In this document: piece after piece, positions 7,411-10,399 of the stretch
Layout: each line of letters opens with the position of its first letter
How positions within the stretch are numbered: position 1 is the stretch's first letter
From: Leptospiraceae bacterium
Lineage (GTDB): Bacteria; Spirochaetota; Leptospiria; Turneriellales; Turneriellaceae
Length of the DNA: 10,399 bases
Direction: 5' to 3'
NCBI GenBank assembly: GCA_016788945.1
Contig: JAEUSA010000344.1
Span: 1 to 10,399 of the forward strand
Position numbers and translations under genes: made by a program
The notes under the pieces: model-generated
The model's input: only the letters and a program-made list of their open reading frames with translations
What the model was told of the DNA's origin: nothing
Database searches by the model: none

Positions 7411-8715
7411 TCAGTGTGAAGCGAGGGCAATATCGTCGCGCCAGTAAAGCTTGTCTGCCACCGCCTGATTTTCAGCGGCAAAGGCGGATAAATATTCGTA
7501 AGCGGCTTTGCGCGCCGTATGGCGATCGGCGCCGTAAGCGACGACATTGGCGATTCTGCCCGATGTCGAAAAAAGTTTGCCGTTTCTTTCGCCGAGGCCG
7601 GCACCGGTGACGTGCACATCTTTATGACGACTGACGGGAAAAACCAGCGGAATATCTTTGCTAAACTGGCCCGGGTATCCTTTTGCGGCGATAACCACGT
7701 TGACGACGCTGCCGCGCCGGTAAGGTACGAGTTTGCACGCTCCCGATGCCAGCAGCGGGAATTTCTGTTCGCCGTCGTCAGTCCACATCAGGTATTCGAG
7801 CAAATCACCTTCGATGAGAGGCAAAATGGACTGCGTCTCGGGATCGCCGAATCGGCAGTTAAATTCGACGACTGCGAGGTCATCGGGGCGGTCAGAAGCA
7901 ATCATCAAACCGACGTAGAGCAGGCCGCGGTAACGAAATTTGTCGAGTACCGGAGCGATGATTTTGGTTCGCACAAAATCTTTCTGCGCTGCGGTGAGAT
8001 TGTCACCCGGGCAATAAGCGCCCATGCCGCCGGTATTCTCGCCCTCGTCGCCGGTCAGAGCACGCTTATAGTCGCGCGCGACGGGTAGCAGCAAAGCATC
8101 ACTGCCGTTGCATAAAGCAAAGAGCGATGCTTCAGTGCCTTTGAGGAATTTCTGCAGCAACACCTGAGTCCCTGAATCGCCGAAAATTTTGCCTTCAAAA
8201 ATTTCCGAAAGTTTGGTGCGTGCAGATGGTAGATCATGATGAATACTGACCCCCTTACCGGCCGCGAGGCCGTCGGCTTTGATGACGAACGGCAATTCTT
8301 GCGCTGCAAGCGCAGAAAGAGCAGCGGTGAGATTTGTCGCCACGACGCTCGTGCCGTGCGGAATGCCCGCTTCGGCCATAAAGGCATCGGAAAACGCTTT
8401 GGAACCTTCGAGCTGCGCCCCTTCGCGGTCGGGGCCGAAGACGAGATGGCCCGAAAAGCGGTTCTTCAGAAAGTCACGCACACCATTTACCAGCGGGGTC
8501 TCATTACCGACAACGGTCATGGCAATACGTTCCCGTGTAATGAATTCAGCAAGTTCGGCAAAATCATGCGCAACGGCCGGTTTGTCGACGCGATCTACCG
8601 CGGGTATGAGGCCATTACCCGGCCAGACGAAAGTTTTTTCTGCGCGGGGTGAAGCGCTAATGCGGCGGTAGAGCGCGTGTTCACGCCCGCCGCCTCCGAG
8701 AATCAGAATTCGCAC
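7411..8715 (-). CDS. purD: Phosphoribosylamine-glycine ligase (GAR synthetase) PurD
   Basis: PurD joins glycine to 5-phosphoribosylamine with ATP to give glycinamide ribonucleotide, the second step of purine synthesis, in the cytoplasm. The 434-residue length is normal for the family. Motifs appear in order: the N-terminal GGGGREHAL (7-15), PGNG (32-35), the ATP-grasp lysine region KADGLAAGKGV (146-156), the substrate loop DYKRALTGDEGENTGGMGAY (215-234) and the metal-binding EFNCRFGDPETQ (284-295), followed by the C-terminal domain. The start is GTG at 8715, directly before the beta-strand RILILGGGG that opens every PurD. No good Shine-Dalgarno sequence is visible upstream (AACTTGCACCT). It is followed after four bases by an unknown gene, probably co-transcribed. 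No other purine gene lies in the window. Nothing in it looks damaged. Confidence 0.97.
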   Translation of the reverse strand: MRILILGGGGREHALYRRISASPRAEKTFVWPGNGLIPAVDRVDKPAVAHDFAELAEFITRERIAMTVVGNETPLVNGVRDFLKNRFSGHLVFGPDREGAQLEGSKAFSDAFMAEAGIPHGTSVVATNLTAALSALAAQELPFVIKADGLAAGKGVSIHHDLPSARTKLSEIFEGKIFGDSGTQVLLQKFLKGTEASLFALCNGSDALLLPVARDYKRALTGDEGENTGGMGAYCPGDNLTAAQKDFVRTKIIAPVLDKFRYRGLLYVGLMIASDRPDDLAVVEFNCRFGDPETQSILPLIEGDLLEYLMWTDDGEQKFPLLASGACKLVPYRRGSVVNVVIAAKGYPGQFSKDIPLVFPVSRHKDVHVTGAGLGERNGKLFSTSGRIANVVAYGADRHTARKAAYEYLSAFAAENQAVADKLYWRDDIALASH

Positions 8716-8839
8716 AGGTGCAAGTTTTGTGTGTCAGCGCTGCGTAAACCGATTTGTCGTTTATGCGACGGTTAAGGGCGTGTTGTGTGGATATTCATTA
8801 AAAACACGACGCCGCTGGATCGTGTGAGATTCAATTCGA
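8716..8839. promoter_or_regulatory. Divergent intergenic region between purD and the lipoprotein gene
   Basis: This 124-bp gap should hold promoters for purD (minus) and for the lipoprotein gene (plus). It contains a perfect 8-bp palindrome CAGCGCTG (8735-8742), an inverted repeat GCGTAAAC/GTTTATGC (8742-8749 and 8759-8766, one mismatch) and the separated pair CGTGTT/AACACG (8779-8784 and 8803-8808). I cannot identify a convincing -35/-10 pair. Confidence 0.4.
8742..8766. repeat. Inverted repeat upstream of purD
   Basis: GCGTAAAC (8742-8749) and GTTTATGC (8759-8766) are inverted copies with one mismatch around a 9-base spacer. The left arm lies 27 bp before the purD start. It has the size of a dimeric transcription-factor site. 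It does not match the PurR consensus I know from enterobacteria, whose half-sites abut. Confidence 0.35.
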
Positions 8840-9364
8840 TTGACGCGGCAAAAGCCAGAAACGCGGTATCGGTGCGTGCGCATTTGCGGCTTGGTTATTC
8901 TCTGCGTTACTCTCGTCGCCTGCATACAGTCGACCAAAGTCACACAGGAATATATTAATCCCCCCATTAATTTGACGATTACGCTCATCGCCACGCAGAC
9001 CTACAGGCTCAGTTTCACGTCAGATAACCGCGAAGGTGGTTTTGCCGGTTACGGTATTTTTACCGGAGCATCCGCAGACGCGGTGAGCGCAGAACCCGGT
9101 AGCGACATCACGGCGGCGCAGCTTTTTTGCAGCTTGACCTCGCAGGGTTATTATGCGTACCCTGTGAATTTACAGATCGGCCCGGCGGCCACCGGCGTCT
9201 GGTCTCCGCCGACATCCACAACCACTGCACCCGACCCGAATGTGCTGACTCTCTGCAATTTTACCGGCAATACACTGACAGCGGGTAATCATATTGCATT
9301 GCGCGCCCGGGTCGAACGCACGACACAGCCATGGTCGTCTGCCGCTACGGCTATTGTACCCTGA
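8840..9364 (+). CDS. Small lipoprotein with Fn3-like character
   Basis: From TTG 8840 this is 174 residues; an in-frame GTG at 8876 would give 162. Either way the N-terminus is a lipoprotein signal peptide: arginines, then the hydrophobic core ICGLVILCVTLVAC with lipobox LVAC. Lipidation would be at Cys28 of the longer form. The longer form has a weak GAGA about 10 bases upstream; the GTG has none. The mature part is rich in Thr, Ser, Ala and Gly. Its YRLSFTSDNREGGFAGYGIFTG stretch looks like an Fn3-like beta sandwich of the kind common in leptospiral lipoproteins. A proline/threonine linker (SPPTSTTTAPDP) and two further cysteines (FCSLT, LCNFT) follow. It ends 16 bp before the end of the convergent cyclase gene. 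It is probably an envelope lipoprotein; partner and function are unknown. Confidence 0.75.
   Translation: MTRQKPETRYRCVRICGLVILCVTLVACIQSTKVTQEYINPPINLTITLIATQTYRLSFTSDNREGGFAGYGIFTGASADAVSAEPGSDITAAQLFCSLTSQGYYAYPVNLQIGPAATGVWSPPTSTTTAPDPNVLTLCNFTGNTLTAGNHIALRARVERTTQPWSSAATAIVP
8902..8947. repeat. Imperfect 46-bp palindrome inside the lipoprotein signal-peptide coding region
   Basis: The sequence 8902-8947 is an imperfect palindrome centred between 8924 and 8925. By hand alignment, 17 of 23 opposing positions are Watson-Crick complements, with the mismatches scattered singly. Weaker complementarity, including G-T pairs, continues to about 8888-8961. The register is such that both strands read a similar peptide: CVTLVACIQSTKVTQ on the plus strand and CVTLVDCMQATRVTQ on the minus strand. 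Confidence 0.6.
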
Positions 9365-9388
9365 AAGCAGCGTTGCGGCGTCAGCTTT
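9364..9388. terminator. Possible weak bidirectional hairpin between convergent genes
   Basis: AAAGC (9364-9368) pairs with GCTTT (9384-9388), with a few further pairs inside around the loop TTGCGG, spanning the gap between the lipoprotein and cyclase stop codons. The stem is short and interrupted. A loose T-rich stretch follows only on the plus strand. It sits where a shared terminator is expected, but the structure alone is not convincing. Confidence 0.25.
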
Positions 9389-10399
9389 GATGCATTATTT
9401 TGTGTATGGCCATGGGCTTTTCTTTGCCGCGTATGCGCACCAGACCGATTTTTTCATGCCGGCAGATAGCCGTGACTTCGGCGGCTACGGTCTCTGAGAC
9501 GAGAAAATCCGCCTGAGCTTTTTTACACAGGTGTTCGATGCGCGAGGCGGTGTTGACGACATCGCCAATTACCGTATATTCGAGTTGGCCTTCGCCACCG
9601 AGGTTGCCGGCAAAAGCTTCGCCGGCATGTATACCGATGCCGATACGTATTTCGCTATCGCCGGCGTCACGGCGCGCCGAGTTAAACACACCAAGTGCAG
9701 CGTGCATCTCGAGACCTGCGCGCACGGCGTTTGCCACATCACCTGCAAACGAGCCCGACGATCGCGGGGCGCCGAACACCGCCATAATCGCATCGCCGAT
9801 GAACTTATCGACCATGCCGTTATTGTTAAACACAGCCTTCATCTGCAACTGCCTGAGTTCTGACAGCATTGCGGCGACGCGGTCGGGGGCCATATGTTCC
9901 GACAGCGCCGTGAACGAGCGGATATCGGCGAACAGCACCGCCACCTTGCGGCGTTCACCGCGCTCAAAACTATCGAGGGTATCGCCGCGCGAGGCAATTT
10001 CTTCGACAACTGCAGGAGAGAAATAACGCGCGAGTTGTCGCTTCTCACCTTCACTGCGGCCGATTTCGGTTACCATTCGAATGCTGCGCAGCATTGCGTA
10101 ACCGACAAGGCAGGCGATCACCAGCGGTAATGAGAGCCACAACCCCAACCACGCGGGCATGATGACCGAATCACCGAGAATATATTGTAGCCAGTTCGTA
10201 CTCTGCGGCACGCCCGAAAGTCTGGCATAACCGTAAAAGGCCAGTACGATCGTAAGGCAGGTGGCGAGCGAAAACAGCAGCAGTTTGTGGCGAAACTGTA
10301 TCAGCGTCGTCAGCGTCGGCAGCAGTAAAAGCACGACATAAGGCGATTTTAGCGCATGGTTAAAATTACCAGGGCTGTATGCGTTGTAGTAAAATATCA
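9381..10399 (-). CDS. Membrane class III adenylate cyclase, 5' end beyond the window
   Basis: The frame is open to the window edge: 338 residues are visible from 10397, reading IFYYNAYSPGNFNHALKSPYV before the GTG at 10334. That GTG is therefore probably internal and the real start lies outside. Two hydrophobic regions (about 36-58 and 77-103 of the visible part) make up the end of a multi-helix membrane module. A linker with RYFSPAVVEEI follows, then the cyclase domain from about 148. Catalytic residues are intact: metal-binding Asp158 (LFADIRSFT) and Asp202 (FIGDAIM), base-selecting Lys198 (VDKF) and Thr275 (EYTVIGD), and Asn282/Arg286 (NTASR). A Lys/Thr pair is usual for ATP-using class III enzymes, so the product should be cAMP; guanylate cyclase is less likely. 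The domain lies in the cytoplasm after the membrane segments. It converges on the lipoprotein gene, 16 bp away. Confidence 0.93.
   Translation of the reverse strand, partial: IFYYNAYSPGNFNHALKSPYVVLLLLPTLTTLIQFRHKLLLFSLATCLTIVLAFYGYARLSGVPQSTNWLQYILGDSVIMPAWLGLWLSLPLVIACLVGYAMLRSIRMVTEIGRSEGEKRQLARYFSPAVVEEIASRGDTLDSFERGERRKVAVLFADIRSFTALSEHMAPDRVAAMLSELRQLQMKAVFNNNGMVDKFIGDAIMAVFGAPRSSGSFAGDVANAVRAGLEMHAALGVFNSARRDAGDSEIRIGIGIHAGEAFAGNLGGEGQLEYTVIGDVVNTASRIEHLCKKAQADFLVSETVAAEVTAICRHEKIGLVRIRGKEKPMAIHKIMHQS

Noticed and set aside
7407..7619. 71-codon upstream extension of the unknown gene downstream of purD
   Set aside because: It lies entirely inside the purD C-terminal coding sequence and reads as a proline- and arginine-rich shadow. 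ATG 7406, four bases after the purD stop, is a far better start.
7519..8088. 189-codon open frame on the plus strand opposite purD
   Set aside because: It is antisense to conserved purD motifs; its openness follows from purD codon use.
8761..8994. 77-codon minus-strand frame with a lipobox-like CVTLVDC
   Set aside because: Its resemblance to a lipoprotein start comes from the palindrome in the real lipoprotein gene. The rest is basic, without a mature domain, and it has no visible ribosome-binding site.
9538..10026. 162-codon open frame on the plus strand opposite the cyclase
   Set aside because: It is antisense to the intact cyclase catalytic motifs and has Ser/Arg/Pro-rich shadow composition.

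Overview
The window reads as an ordinary, gene-dense chromosomal segment of a diderm bacterium of moderate GC content. The best guess is a spirochaete of the Leptospira/Leptonema/Turneriella group. This is an inference from protein style: a class III adenylate cyclase whose membrane module carries an FNHALKSPYV segment, a lipoprotein with a leptospiral-looking Fn3-like stretch, a large inner-membrane TPR protein beside a hybrid histidine kinase, and outer-membrane-type beta proteins. I see no rRNA, tRNA, CRISPR array, transposase, phage gene or attachment site.

Layout: positions 1-2356 hold a tightly packed minus-strand cluster transcribed right to left. It runs from a small beta-barrel-like exported protein (2356-1601) to quinolinate synthase NadA (to 594) to an exported protein starting with GTG at 597 that leaves the window. 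A 63-bp gap (2357-2419) separates it from a divergent plus-strand pair: an inner-membrane TPR protein (2420-4429) and a membrane hybrid histidine kinase with a C-terminal receiver (4475-6619). The kinase gene runs tail-to-tail into an unknown 273-residue gene (7406-6585, minus), overlapping it by 35 bp. That unknown gene lies 4 bp downstream of purD (8715-7411, minus), so the two probably form an operon. A 124-bp gap follows, then a small lipoprotein gene (8840-9364, plus). Last is a class III adenylate cyclase (minus, ending at 9381) whose 5' end lies beyond position 10399.

Functionally the window mixes housekeeping biosynthesis (NadA for NAD, PurD for purines) with envelope and signalling genes (TPR protein, hybrid kinase, cyclase, lipoprotein, exported proteins). 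I do not see one integrated new system. The items most worth a second look are non-coding. A near-perfect 17-bp-arm hairpin sits exactly over the nadA start, and its distal arm can also pair with an upstream Shine-Dalgarno-like segment. A degenerate palindrome lies inside the lipoprotein signal sequence, so that both strands spell similar lipobox-like peptides. A 9-codon in-frame leader ORF ends one codon before the TPR gene. A perfect 12-bp palindrome sits where the kinase ribosome-binding site should be.
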